Part shown: one piece after another, positions 26,929 through 35,126 of the stretch
How positions within the stretch are numbered: position 1 is the first letter of the stretch
How the letters are laid out: each line of letters starts with the position of its first letter
NCBI GenBank assembly: GCA_001776545.1
Contig: MFBZ01000020.1
Coordinates: 1 to 54,574 of the forward strand
From: Candidatus Curtissbacteria bacterium RIFCSPLOWO2_12_FULL_41_16
GTDB taxonomy: Bacteria; Patescibacteriota; Microgenomatia; Curtissbacterales; GWA2-41-24
DNA: 54,574 bases
Direction of reading: 5' to 3'
The notes under the pieces: model-generated
The model's input: the letters and a program-made list of their open reading frames with translations, nothing else
What the model was told of the DNA's origin: nothing
The model's database searches: none
Position numbers and translations under genes: made by a program

Positions 26929-28214
26929 CCATTACCGTTGTCGGAACAGGCAGAGTCGGATTGCCGCTTTCAATATTTCTTTCAACCATGGGTCATCTTG
27001 TTTACGGCATCGATACCGATCAAGCGAAGGTCGATTTTATCAACAAGGCCCGGATGCCTTTTTTAGAAGAAGGGGCAGAGCCTTTACTACAAAAATATCT
27101 TGGCCAATCACTTTTCTTCTCCACGGATTTTTCCACTATCGCCCGCGCTAAAGTCATTATTTTAACCCTGGGTACCCCCGTTGATGAAAACATGAATCCT
27201 TCTTTAGTGCAGATAGATAAGGCTCTTGATACCGCCAAACCTCATTTTAAAAAAGGACAACTTTTGATATTGCGCTCAACCGTTTCTCCGGGTACTACCG
27301 AATACGTCAGATCGTATCTTACGGAGGCGGGATTCAAAATTGGTAGCGATTTCTTCCTGGCTTTTTGTCCGGAGAGAATCGCTGAAGGCAGATCTTTGGC
27401 GGAACTTGCCGAAATCCCGCAAATCGTTGGAGGAGTCGAAAGATTAAGTACTCAAAAAGCTGCCGAGTTTTTTGGGAGTCTTAATATTGAAGTCAACCTC
27501 ACCGATAGTGTTTCTGCGGAACTTGCTAAGCTTTTTACCAATATGTATCGTTATATCAACTTTGCCATTGCCAACGAGTTTATGATTTTAGCAGGTAATT
27601 ATCACAGGGATATTTACCAAATTGTTGATCTTGTAAATCGAAACTATAAACGAGGAGGCCTTGCTTTACCTGGATTGACCGGAGGCCCATGTCTTTTTAA
27701 AGACGGATTTTTCCTGGTGGGAGATGTTCCTTTCCCGGACCTTATCGTAAACAGTTGGAAGATTAATGAATCCATTCCGCTTTTTCTAATAAAAAAAGTC
27801 AGGGAAAGGATCAGGCTTGAAGGAAAAAAAACAGTTATTCTGGGATTGGCATTTAAAGCTGAAATTGACGACATTCGCGAGTCGCTGGCTTTTAAGGTTA
27901 AAAAAGCACTGGAAAGAGAAAGGGCCAAGGTTTTCTTGCACGATCCATATGTTCCAGGCTATCAAAACAATTTAGAAGAAATCACCAAAGATGCGGATCT
28001 TATCTTCTTGGCAACCAATCACGAGTTCTACAAAAAATTAGATATTGCGCATGTCCGCAAATTGGTCTCTAAAAATTGTGTCGTTTGTGATGTTTGGAAT
28101 ATTTTCAAAACAAACAAGATTATTTTTACTATCAAATCCCTGGAGAGTCATTTGGCCAAAACCCCAATTGAGGGCTTAGGTGACATTTTTGAATCCAAAT
28201 GGCGCGATGTTTGA
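26886..28214 (+). CDS. UDP-N-acetylmannosamine dehydrogenase-like nucleotide-sugar dehydrogenase
   Basis: A 442-residue four-electron NAD-dependent dehydrogenase making a UDP-uronic acid. N-terminal TITVVGTGRVGLPLS binds NAD; LTLGTPVDENM, RSTVSPGTT and FCPERIAEGRSL follow. The catalytic Cys is C269 in GGPCLFKDG. FCPERIAEG is the signature of the WecC/UDP-ManNAc or UDP-GlcNAc dehydrogenase branch rather than of UDP-glucose dehydrogenase. The TTG start is set by a strong Shine-Dalgarno and overlaps the epimerase by 43 nt. Together the two genes could make an acetamido-uronic acid donor. Confidence 0.88.
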   Translation: MVKRTKTPGKNRKLTITVVGTGRVGLPLSIFLSTMGHLVYGIDTDQAKVDFINKARMPFLEEGAEPLLQKYLGQSLFFSTDFSTIARAKVIILTLGTPVDENMNPSLVQIDKALDTAKPHFKKGQLLILRSTVSPGTTEYVRSYLTEAGFKIGSDFFLAFCPERIAEGRSLAELAEIPQIVGGVERLSTQKAAEFFGSLNIEVNLTDSVSAELAKLFTNMYRYINFAIANEFMILAGNYHRDIYQIVDLVNRNYKRGGLALPGLTGGPCLFKDGFFLVGDVPFPDLIVNSWKINESIPLFLIKKVRERIRLEGKKTVILGLAFKAEIDDIRESLAFKVKKALERERAKVFLHDPYVPGYQNNLEEITKDADLIFLATNHEFYKKLDIAHVRKLVSKNCVVCDVWNIFKTNKIIFTIKSLESHLAKTPIEGLGDIFESKWRDV

Positions 28215-28215
28215 T

Positions 28216-28912
28216 ATGAAAACTAAACCTCTTTATTATGAAGACGCTTATTTGAGGGGAATAGATTCAAAAGTTTTATCAATCGAGCCGAAAGGGAGTT
28301 TAACTAATATTGTTCTTGATCAAACTATTTTTTATCCAGAAGGTGGAGGACAGCCTTCGGACCGAGGAAAATTGGGGGCTATAAGCGTTGAATTTGTAAG
28401 ATTATCTAATGATGAAATTACTCATCAGGCAAAAGGTACATTAAAAGTTGGAAAGACTGTCCATGCGATTTTGGATTGGCATTAGCGCTACAAACATATG
28501 AAGCTACATTCTGCTGGTCATTTACTTCATGACGTTATCTCGGGCATGTTTACCAGTCTCAGACCTTTAGGTGCAAGCCATGGCAAAGAAAGCCTTTATT
28601 CATTATAAAGGCATAATTGATCATTCAAAAAAAGAAGAGATAGAAATTGAAGTAAACAGAGTAAAAGAGCAAAACTTGCCCATAGTCACAAAGTATGCCA
28701 CTTACGAGGAGATTGCCAAGGAGTCAAAATTCATGCCACCCAATCTTCCTAAGAACAAAACCTTAAGAATGCTCAAGATTGGGAATTACCCAGCGATGGC
28801 AGATGGCGGTGTTCAGGTTAAAAATACAGCTGAAATCGGCAAGATTTGGATCGCCAATATTTATGTTAATAAAGAAGAAACGATAGTCAGATACGGAGTC
28901 GTTGGGTCTTAG
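28216..28912 (+). pseudogene. alaX: AlaX-type alanyl-tRNA editing protein, interrupted
   Basis: AlaX proteins hydrolyse Ser or Gly mischarged on tRNA-Ala. The N-terminal part has the barrel motif FYPEGGGQPSDRG. At 28483-28485 a TAG replaces a codon in the DWxRRYKHM segment; reading past it continues in frame with HMKLHSAGHLLHDV, which includes the HxxxH zinc motif. Near 28585 a one-base shift in GGCAAAGAAAGCC moves the homology to another frame (KAFIHYKG to VRYGVVGS). The usual CGGTH zinc motif reads DGGVQ. One nonsense codon, one frameshift and changed metal ligands indicate a decayed gene, unless the two lesions are sequencing errors. Confidence 0.82.
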
Positions 28913-28931
28913 CTAATACCACTGCAGTATT

Positions 28932-28959
28932 CCAAAAATACGCAATTGCGTATTTTTGG
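28932..28959. promoter_or_regulatory. Perfect 28-bp palindrome between convergent genes
   Basis: A fully symmetrical sequence, CCAAAAATACGCAA and its complement, lies between the ends of the alaX remnant and the PaaX/Cas2-like gene. The A/T-rich outer arms would let it end transcription in both directions. Its core also matches the sequence upstream of the PaaX/Cas2-like gene (29567-29594, 21 of 28 positions). It may therefore be an operator, a terminator or both. Confidence 0.6.
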
Positions 28960-28966
28960 TAGAGGC

Positions 28967-29545
28967 TCAAAGTCCAAAATATTCCTTGTAAATTTGTTCG
29001 TTTTCCAAATTATCCGCCCGTATAATCATTACTTCATCACTAATACCAAAATATTCTCTTAAATATGCGATCTGTTCAGAACAGGGATACGGAGTTAAAT
29101 AAACACTTTTCTGCAGAGGGAAAAAGTTCATCTCGCGAATCAAGCGTCTAAACTGTTCCTGTTGGTTTTTACGGAATTTAGAAATATCATACAATACTAT
29201 CCGCCATTTACCATCCCACTTTGGAGTTCTTAATGATAATTCCTTTAATTGAAACTTCAGGAATTTTGTCTGGCCTTTAGTCGTTAATTTAATAATCTCC
29301 TCGCCATTTTTCTTTATAAACTCTACGACTTTTTGATCTCTAAGTCTTTTTAAATTTCTTCTTAAATGGGGCAAATTGAATTTTCTCCATTCTTTCTCTG
29401 CCCTTCGCCGGTCACTTTCATCCTTTGCTTTGATAATCTCTTTAGCAACAAATAGAGCTCTCGGTATCACAATACCAGCAGTAAGCAAAAAGCCCATTCC
29501 CAAAAGATAAATAATCTCTTTAGTTGTTGGGTATTTAGTCTTCAT
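28967..29545 (-). CDS. PaaX/Cas2-like transcriptional regulator
   Basis: 192 residues. An N-terminal hydrophobic helix pair (about 10-32, IYLLGMGFLLTAGIVI) is followed by a winged-helix region (NLPHLRRNLKRLRDQKVVEF, IIKLTTKGQTKFL). The C-terminal domain has the Cas2-like ferredoxin fold of PaaX: WRIVLYDISKFRKNQQEQF, then LQKSVYLTPYPC and ISDEVMIIRADN. The Asp of LYDIS is at the place of the Cas2 catalytic Asp. No CRISPR array or cas1 is present, so it is a regulator-type relative rather than a spacer-acquisition protein. ATG 29545 is preferred over a TTG at 29560. Related palindromes lie on both sides. Confidence 0.78.
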   Translation of the reverse strand: MKTKYPTTKEIIYLLGMGFLLTAGIVIPRALFVAKEIIKAKDESDRRRAEKEWRKFNLPHLRRNLKRLRDQKVVEFIKKNGEEIIKLTTKGQTKFLKFQLKELSLRTPKWDGKWRIVLYDISKFRKNQQEQFRRLIREMNFFPLQKSVYLTPYPCSEQIAYLREYFGISDEVMIIRADNLENEQIYKEYFGL

Positions 29546-29551
29546 AAATAA

Positions 29552-29594
29552 ATTAAACAATCTATTACAAAAATGCGCAATAGCGTAAAAGTGG
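29552..29594 (-). promoter_or_regulatory. Promoter and candidate operator of the PaaX/Cas2-like gene
   Basis: On the minus strand TTGCGC (29575-29580), a 17-nt spacer and TTTAAT (29552-29557) end 6 nt before the ATG at 29545. The sequence 29567-29594 resembles the perfect palindrome at 28932-28959 and covers the -35, as expected for an autorepressed gene. Confidence 0.5.
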
Positions 29595-29648
29595 TATGAG
29601 CCTGAATTTCTGATTAAAGAGTGGGTAAAGCTCCTACATGGTTAATCT

Positions 29649-29678
29649 TTGACTGATTAAGTAGTTCTCAGCTACAAT
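29649..29678 (+). promoter_or_regulatory. Candidate promoter of the GT2 gene at 29685
   Basis: TTGACT (29649-29654) and TACAAT (29673-29678) are 18 nt apart. The -10 ends 6 nt before the ATG at 29685, so the mRNA would be leaderless. Confidence 0.6.
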
Positions 29679-29684
29679 CATTTC

Positions 29685-30398
29685 ATGAAGTTATCGATCG
29701 TCATGCCCGTTTATAACGAAGGTGAAGTTATTGACAAAACCACAAGAAGCGTCGAATCTTCTGTCAAAATTCCCCATGAGTTACTCATAATCTATGATAT
29801 GGATGAAGACACAACAGTGCCCCAAGTTTTAAAACTTCAAAAAAAGTTTCCGAATGTCAAACTCGTTAAAAATATTTATGGCAGGGGAGCCCTCAACGCG
29901 CTTAAAACCGGTCTTAAAAAAGCTCGCGGCGAAGCGGTCTGTGTGATGATGGCAGATTTAACTGACGACCCTAAAGTTTTAAACAAAATGGTAGAAAAGT
30001 TTGATCAAGGCTATGATCTGGCTGCAGCATCAAGATACATGAAAGGTGGCCGTCAAATCGGTGGGCCACTTGTTAAACAAATAATGTCAAGAGTTGCTGG
30101 GATCAGCCTGCATTATCTTGTTGGTTTGCCTACTTACGATGCCACCAATTCCTTCCGTCTCTACTCAAGGAAATTTTTAGATAAAACGAAAATCGAATCA
30201 AATGGCGGCTTTGAACTAGCTTTAGAGCTGACAGTCAAAGCCCACTTTGGCGGGTATAAAGTAACCGAAGTTCCGACGATTTGGACTTATCTTGCCAAAG
30301 AGTCAAGATTTTATATGAGAAAATGGATCCCAAAATACTTAAAATGGTATTTTTGGGCGATAGGAAAAAAACTTACGGGATACCCAAAAGTAATTTGA
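29685..30398 (+). CDS. GT2 glycosyltransferase (DPM1-like)
   Basis: 237 residues, soluble GT2 fold. VMPVYNEGEVI, LLIIYDMDEDTT, GRGALNALKTGLKKARG, VMMADLTDDP as the Asp motif, AASRYMKGGRQIGG and PTYDATNSFRLYSRKFL are visible. This is the single-domain dolichyl-phosphate-mannose-synthase type. It would load polyprenyl phosphate for the GT-C enzymes encoded immediately downstream. It has its own leaderless-type promoter, so it starts a new transcription unit after the regulator. The 88-nt AT-rich gap behind it contains degenerate AAATTTTAAAA-type repeats. Confidence 0.88.
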   Translation: MKLSIVMPVYNEGEVIDKTTRSVESSVKIPHELLIIYDMDEDTTVPQVLKLQKKFPNVKLVKNIYGRGALNALKTGLKKARGEAVCVMMADLTDDPKVLNKMVEKFDQGYDLAAASRYMKGGRQIGGPLVKQIMSRVAGISLHYLVGLPTYDATNSFRLYSRKFLDKTKIESNGGFELALELTVKAHFGGYKVTEVPTIWTYLAKESRFYMRKWIPKYLKWYFWAIGKKLTGYPKVI

Positions 30399-30486
30399 AA
30401 TTTTCACTTTTCGATTTATCGAAAATACTCTTTGGTATTTTAAATTTAGAATCAATAATTAAAAATTTTAAAACACTAAAAATTCA

Positions 30487-31905
30487 TTGAAAATTAAAAA
30501 TTACAAATTAAAGATTGAAAAGCTGACACTTTTAATCTTCCCTCTAATTTTCGTTGTCACTACATTATTATTTTATCCAAGCTTCAACTATTATTTCTTC
30601 CAGGATGACTGGTTTGTTTTAAACTGGGTACAAACTGGCAATTTAGCCTCCTTTTTTAGTTTCAGACCAGATGTAATTTACTGGCGTCCAATTTCTATGC
30701 CCCTCTTTTTTAAATATAGTAGACTTCTTTTTGACTTTAATCCTTCAGGATTCCATCTGGTTGTCTTTCTATCTCATTTAGCCAACATTATTTTGATCTA
30801 TGTTTTATTTCGCCAACTCAAATTAAGCCAGAAAATTTCTCTTCTTTCGTCATTTTTATATGGTACTGCCGCTTTCCATTTTGTGCCGTTATCATGGTTG
30901 GCAACAACCTCTTATGTTCTGGGGCCAACTTTTATTCTGGCTGCTCTGACTTTATTTTTAAAAGAAAGAATCATTGGCTCTTTTATTTTATTTTTGGCCA
31001 GCCTTGCCACCAGTGAGTTCACACTGACCATCTTACCAATAGCTTTAATAGTTGGAGGAAAAGCCCGAACGAATTTCAAAAGATTACTACCCTTTGGGTT
31101 AGTTGCTGCAGTCTATTTGCTGGCCAGATTTGTAGTTGTCCCGATCCCAGCAACCGGTCAATATGAAATCAGTTTGCAACCAAAAATTTTAACTAATCTG
31201 GCTTGGTATTTTCTTTGGATTTTTAATTTTCCAGAAAAAATGGCAACAATTTTCTTTTTTGCAAACCCAGCTGCATCTCTGGCTGTTGTCTTGCCATTTG
31301 CAAGATTGTTAATCCTTCCTTTACTCTTAATCTTGATTTTTGTAGTAGTAATTTTTAAATCAAGAACTTCTTTTGAAAAATTATTCAGGGGATTTGGTTG
31401 GTTTTTAGCAGGGATTACGCCTGTAATTTTCCTGCCGAATCATGCATACCCAATGTATTTGGTAATCGCCTCACTTGGCATCTTGTACATCTTGGCAGTG
31501 GGCTTGGATAAACTTAAAATCTTCGCAAACCTGATAATTGCAGTTTTTGCCATAAGCTGGCTCCTTTCCTCATTGTTGACCATATCTTTTAGTCGGAAAA
31601 ACCACTGGATATCAAATGAACAAGCTATTTCAAGAGCATATGTGGAATATACGAGAATGAAGGTTAAAGATCCATCGGCTGGCTCCATTTTTATTTTCAA
31701 ACCCGCAGATCTCGTCTTTTCTCAAAAAAATAAGTTTACTCTAGTAGAAACCGAAGACAACGTAAAGCAAGTTTTAAATGGTGATGACGCCATGCAGGTT
31801 TTCTATAACGACTCAACCATTAAAAGTTATTATCTGACTCATCAACAAGAAATTGATTTTCCTGCTAGTCTGCCAATTTTTGTGATCGCACCCACACTGG
31901 AATGA
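30487..31905 (+). CDS. GT-C-like membrane protein with FQDDW motif
   Basis: 472 residues with about 11 membrane helices. FQDDW (D40, D41) in the first outer loop and WRPISMPLF are shared with the next gene and typical of a bacterial GT-C group. The TTG start gives the N-terminus LKIKNYKLKIEKL, which is encoded by an AT-rich repeat-like stretch (AAATTAAAAATTAC) continuous with the intergenic repeat upstream. The true start is therefore less certain. It overlaps its paralogue by ATGA and the pair probably arose by tandem duplication. Confidence 0.78.
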   Translation: MKIKNYKLKIEKLTLLIFPLIFVVTTLLFYPSFNYYFFQDDWFVLNWVQTGNLASFFSFRPDVIYWRPISMPLFFKYSRLLFDFNPSGFHLVVFLSHLANIILIYVLFRQLKLSQKISLLSSFLYGTAAFHFVPLSWLATTSYVLGPTFILAALTLFLKERIIGSFILFLASLATSEFTLTILPIALIVGGKARTNFKRLLPFGLVAAVYLLARFVVVPIPATGQYEISLQPKILTNLAWYFLWIFNFPEKMATIFFFANPAASLAVVLPFARLLILPLLLILIFVVVIFKSRTSFEKLFRGFGWFLAGITPVIFLPNHAYPMYLVIASLGILYILAVGLDKLKIFANLIIAVFAISWLLSSLLTISFSRKNHWISNEQAISRAYVEYTRMKVKDPSAGSIFIFKPADLVFSQKNKFTLVETEDNVKQVLNGDDAMQVFYNDSTIKSYYLTHQQEIDFPASLPIFVIAPTLE

Positions 31906-33335
31906 TGGATCTATTTTCAAAGAAACTTCCCGCCTTATTGTTATTAGCTGCATTTTTGATTTCTTTAGCACTTTATCATTCCAGTCTTAATTATTTTTTC
32001 TTCCAGGATGATTTTTTTGAAATTAACATTTCAAAAGCGCACAATTTACATGAATATCTAGAATTTTTTAAATTTAGAAATGATATCATTGCTTATCGAC
32101 CAATAAGCCTGCAGAATTATTTTTTCTTCTCAAACTATTTTTTCGGCCTTAATCCTATGGGGTTCAGGCTTATCAGTTTTGTTTTCTTCATGTTTTCCGG
32201 TTTTTTAATAATAAAGCTGGCGACTGCAATCACCAAGAATTTTAAAATTGGCCTATTGACTTCTTTCTTCTGGCTTACATCCTCAATTCACTTCATGGCT
32301 CTTTCATGGATCGCCGCCGCCTACAATATCATTGGTACATTTTTTTGGCTTTTGACCTCTTTTATTTTTTTAAAATATTTAAAAAAACAAAAGGCAAAAT
32401 TCTATCTTTTATCTTTTATCTTTTATCTTCTGACAGTTGGCTCCTTTGAGTTTTCAATAACTTGGCCTGCCATTTTGGGTTTTTATTATTTTTACGTTTT
32501 AAAAAACACCATTGTAAAATCCATCAAAATTTTTTCTCCCTTTATTTTAATCTCAGCCTTTTATCTAATCGCTAGATTTCTTTTCATTAAAGTTCCCCAA
32601 ATCACGGAATATGCCATCAAGTTTGATTTGGATTCAACCAAAGCTTTATTTTGGTACATTCTCTGGGCACTCAACATTCCTGAAGAATTTAAAAAACAGG
32701 TTGTTACAAATCTTCTTGTATTCAACCCACAATTTCTTTCAGAATTTTGGCCGCTCATCTTCAAAACTTTCTTAGGTGCGTTTTTAGTTTTAGTATCGGC
32801 AGTTATTATCCCGATCAAAATAATAATTAAAAATGGGCCACCAATTAATTTTCGCTTGATTGGTTTTGCAATAATTTGGTTTGCCATCGCAGTCCTGCCA
32901 GTTCTTATCATTCCTAATCACACCTTCTCGATGTACCTAACACTTCCTGCACTCGGAATCTATATTTTGATCTCTTATCTTGTTGTTCAAAGCAAGAGAA
33001 CCATTTTAGTGGTACCTGTTCTTTTAATATGGTTGGCAACCTCAATAAGTACCCTCAATTTTTATAAGATAAATTCGTGGATGGTCGAAGCTCAAAGGAC
33101 TGCCCAAGAGTTCAGTTTCGACACGAAACAGCAATTCCCGCGGTTAGAGTCAAATTCAGTTGTTTTATATCCTCTTTCCGCCAAATGGCAAAGACAAGCC
33201 CTTTTAGATCAACATGCCATAAGAGCAATTTATAATGATCCTTCGCTCTCAATCTACTATAATAAAGAAAGTTTGCTAAAAGCATATAAAAATGGGTCGA
33301 TAACTGGCCCTGTCTATATTTACATCCCTAAGTGA
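31902..33335 (+). CDS. GT-C-like membrane protein with FQDDF motif, paralogue of the upstream gene
   Basis: 477 residues with about 11 membrane helices. The motifs match the preceding protein: YFFFQDDFF (D36, D37), AYRPISLQNYFFF, SSIHFMALSWIAAAYN. A four-copy heptanucleotide repeat (32403-32429) lies in frame within a membrane helix, and a change of copy number would shift the frame. It is coupled upstream by ATGA and downstream by GTGA. A likely role is transfer of a lipid-linked sugar, inferred from family and context. Confidence 0.8.
   Translation: MMDLFSKKLPALLLLAAFLISLALYHSSLNYFFFQDDFFEINISKAHNLHEYLEFFKFRNDIIAYRPISLQNYFFFSNYFFGLNPMGFRLISFVFFMFSGFLIIKLATAITKNFKIGLLTSFFWLTSSIHFMALSWIAAAYNIIGTFFWLLTSFIFLKYLKKQKAKFYLLSFIFYLLTVGSFEFSITWPAILGFYYFYVLKNTIVKSIKIFSPFILISAFYLIARFLFIKVPQITEYAIKFDLDSTKALFWYILWALNIPEEFKKQVVTNLLVFNPQFLSEFWPLIFKTFLGAFLVLVSAVIIPIKIIIKNGPPINFRLIGFAIIWFAIAVLPVLIIPNHTFSMYLTLPALGIYILISYLVVQSKRTILVVPVLLIWLATSISTLNFYKINSWMVEAQRTAQEFSFDTKQQFPRLESNSVVLYPLSAKWQRQALLDQHAIRAIYNDPSLSIYYNKESLLKAYKNGSITGPVYIYIPK
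32403..32429 (+). repeat. Heptanucleotide tandem repeat (TATCTTT) in a GT-C gene
   Basis: TATCTTT is repeated 3.9 times inside the coding sequence at 31902-33335. A gain or loss of one 7-bp unit changes the reading frame. It encodes part of a membrane helix (YLLSFIFYLL). Confidence 0.8.
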
Positions 33336-35089
33336 AAAAAGATTTGATTGCAATTTTAGTTATCGCGACAGCCACACTTGCGCTTTCTCTGCCTCTTTTT
33401 GTACCTGGTTTTTACACTATCCATGACGATCAGCAAATCGCCAGACTTTTTGTTTTTGACCAAGCCATTAAAACAGGACAATTTCCAGTCCGTTGGGTAG
33501 ATGGCTTAGGTTTTGGATTTGGTTATCCGCTTTTTGTCTTCTATCCGCCATTGGTTTACATATTAGGAGAGATATTTCACACCGCAGGCTTTGGTTTTAT
33601 TGACTCTGTAAAAATAGTTTTTGGCGCAAGTATTTTATTGTCTGGGATCGCAATGTATGTTTTAACTCGCGAATTTTGGGGAAGATCTGCGGCAATCGTA
33701 TCGGCACTTTTTTATATGTTTGTTCCCTATAGAGCTTTAGATGTCTATGTCCGGGGAGCACTTGCCGAATCGTTTTCTTTTGTCTGGTTACCGCTCATCA
33801 TTTGGTCTTTTTACAAATTAACTGTCACTAAAAAACCAATCCACATTCATCTATCCGCCATTTTTCTGGCATTACTTATGATTACTCACAATCTCATCTT
33901 TCTGTCATTTATGTTGATTTTGCCGCTCTATCTCTTATTTTTAATTCTTATTTCAAAGAAAAAACTATTTACTATTTACTATTTACTATTTACTATTTTT
34001 CTGGCGCTCGGCCTCTCCGCCTTTTTCTGGCTTCCTGCACTCGCCGAAAAAAAATTTACTATTGTCGATAATCTTCTTTTGGTAAATCTCGCAAACTACA
34101 ACATTCATTTTGTTTATCCTGCTCAACTTTGGAACTGGCCCTGGGGATTCGGAGGATCGGCAGCTGGTTTGGCTGACGGCATTTCCTTCAAAATAGGCAA
34201 ACTGCATATTTTGGCAGCGGTAGCTACCTTCATTTTAGCCATAGCTCACTTGGTCTACAATAAAGGTATTAAAAATAAATTGCTTGCCCTCCGAAGCTTT
34301 AGCGTAGGAGGGTCAATTGTCAATTTCGCGCTTTTCATCTTTTCCGCCTTTATGACTACGTTTTACTCAAAATTCATTTGGACTCTGTTGCCGCCCCTTG
34401 CATATCTGCAATTTCCCTGGCGATTTTTGTTATTTACCGCCATTTTTAGCTCAATAGCGGTCGGAGCTTTAATTTACTTTTTAAGAGTACCAATTTTAAA
34501 ATTGTTTGTTGGCTTTTTCTTAATAATTTTACTTGTTATCCCTAATCTTAAATTATTCAAGCCGCAAACTTACCGAGAAAATATTACGGATGAAATCGCC
34601 ACGTCAAATGAAGTTATTAACTGGGATATTTCATCATCATCGTTTGAATATCTACCTCAAGGCACCAAACTTTTCAAAAGTGATCTTGGTACAAACATAG
34701 CCGCTATCGAGAGAAAAGACATTCCCAAGCAAAAAATAGAAATAATAAGCGGTCAAAGTAACATTGAAAATCTAAAGTCAGCTCCTCATAAAGTAACTTT
34801 TTCTGTTAATGCAAAAGATCAGACTCAAATCAAAGCCAATATTTTCAACTTTCCTGGATGGCAACTAAACATCGACGGAAACAAATCAACAATCAACGAC
34901 AATAATCGCTTAAAGTTAATTACCTTTACAGTTTCTAAAGGACTTCATCAAGTTAAAATAGAATTTAAAAACACACCAATAGGAACAACCGCTAATTCAA
35001 TTTCAGTCTTCACAATAATCATTATGATCATATTTACTCTTCGAGCGAAGACACGTTTGACGGGCCGAAGTCGAGAACTCAATATTTGA
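33332..35089 (+). CDS. Membrane protein with PTPS-related domain (GT-C-like), containing repeat-encoded segments
   Basis: 585 residues, paralogous to the protein at 24242: TIHDDQQIARL (H31, D32, D33), TGQFPVRWVDGLGFGFGYPLF, MFVPYRALDVYVRGALAE, ITHNL. A GTG start overlaps the upstream stop (GTGA). Three repeats sit in its frame: five copies of ACTATTT (33964-33998) in a membrane helix, a CCCTCC...GGAGGG hairpin (34287-34312) encoding LRSFSVGGS in a cytoplasmic or loop region, and a dispersed hairpin element (from 35040) that supplies the last residues (RAKTRLTGRSRELNI). The repeats look tolerated rather than inactivating. Confidence 0.8.
   Translation: MKKDLIAILVIATATLALSLPLFVPGFYTIHDDQQIARLFVFDQAIKTGQFPVRWVDGLGFGFGYPLFVFYPPLVYILGEIFHTAGFGFIDSVKIVFGASILLSGIAMYVLTREFWGRSAAIVSALFYMFVPYRALDVYVRGALAESFSFVWLPLIIWSFYKLTVTKKPIHIHLSAIFLALLMITHNLIFLSFMLILPLYLLFLILISKKKLFTIYYLLFTIFLALGLSAFFWLPALAEKKFTIVDNLLLVNLANYNIHFVYPAQLWNWPWGFGGSAAGLADGISFKIGKLHILAAVATFILAIAHLVYNKGIKNKLLALRSFSVGGSIVNFALFIFSAFMTTFYSKFIWTLLPPLAYLQFPWRFLLFTAIFSSIAVGALIYFLRVPILKLFVGFFLIILLVIPNLKLFKPQTYRENITDEIATSNEVINWDISSSSFEYLPQGTKLFKSDLGTNIAAIERKDIPKQKIEIISGQSNIENLKSAPHKVTFSVNAKDQTQIKANIFNFPGWQLNIDGNKSTINDNNRLKLITFTVSKGLHQVKIEFKNTPIGTTANSISVFTIIIMIIFTLRAKTRLTGRSRELNI
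33964..33998 (+). repeat. Heptanucleotide tandem repeat (ACTATTT x5) in a PTPS-related gene
   Basis: Five exact copies of ACTATTT occupy 35 nt of coding sequence. The unit has no stop in any frame and encodes a repeating FTIYYLL peptide, compatible with a membrane helix. Unit gain or loss would shift the frame downstream. Confidence 0.85.
34287..34312. repeat. CCCTCC/GGAGGG hairpin inside a coding sequence
   Basis: Six-base perfect arms CCCTCC (34287-34292) and GGAGGG (34307-34312) enclose a 14-nt loop with inner GC/GC pairing (GAAGCTTTAGCGTA). It is GC-rich against an AT-rich gene and translates as LRSFSVGGS, which suggests an inserted palindromic repeat. Confidence 0.65.
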
Positions 35090-35117
35090 ATTTAGGGAAG
35101 TTCTCGATAAACTCGAA
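35040..35117. repeat. Dispersed hairpin element, copy 2
   Basis: TTCGAGCGAAG (35040-35050) and GAAGTCGAGAAC (35067-35078) together match the arm at 493-510, interrupted here by 16 nt. The opposite arm TTCTCGATAAACTCGAA (35101-35117) matches 546-562. It spans the C-terminal codons of the PTPS-related gene and ends 10 nt before the flippase ATG. Confidence 0.7.
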
Positions 35118-35126
35118 CAATTGAGA

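Noticed and set aside
28483-28485. TAG readthrough as programmed recoding in alaX
   Set aside because: A frameshift follows about 100 nt later and metal-ligand residues are altered, so decay or error explains it better; no recoding signal was seen.
28967-29545. Cas2 from a CRISPR-Cas system
   Set aside because: The Cas2-like domain is preceded by a winged helix as in PaaX, and there is no cas1, other cas gene or direct-repeat array nearby.
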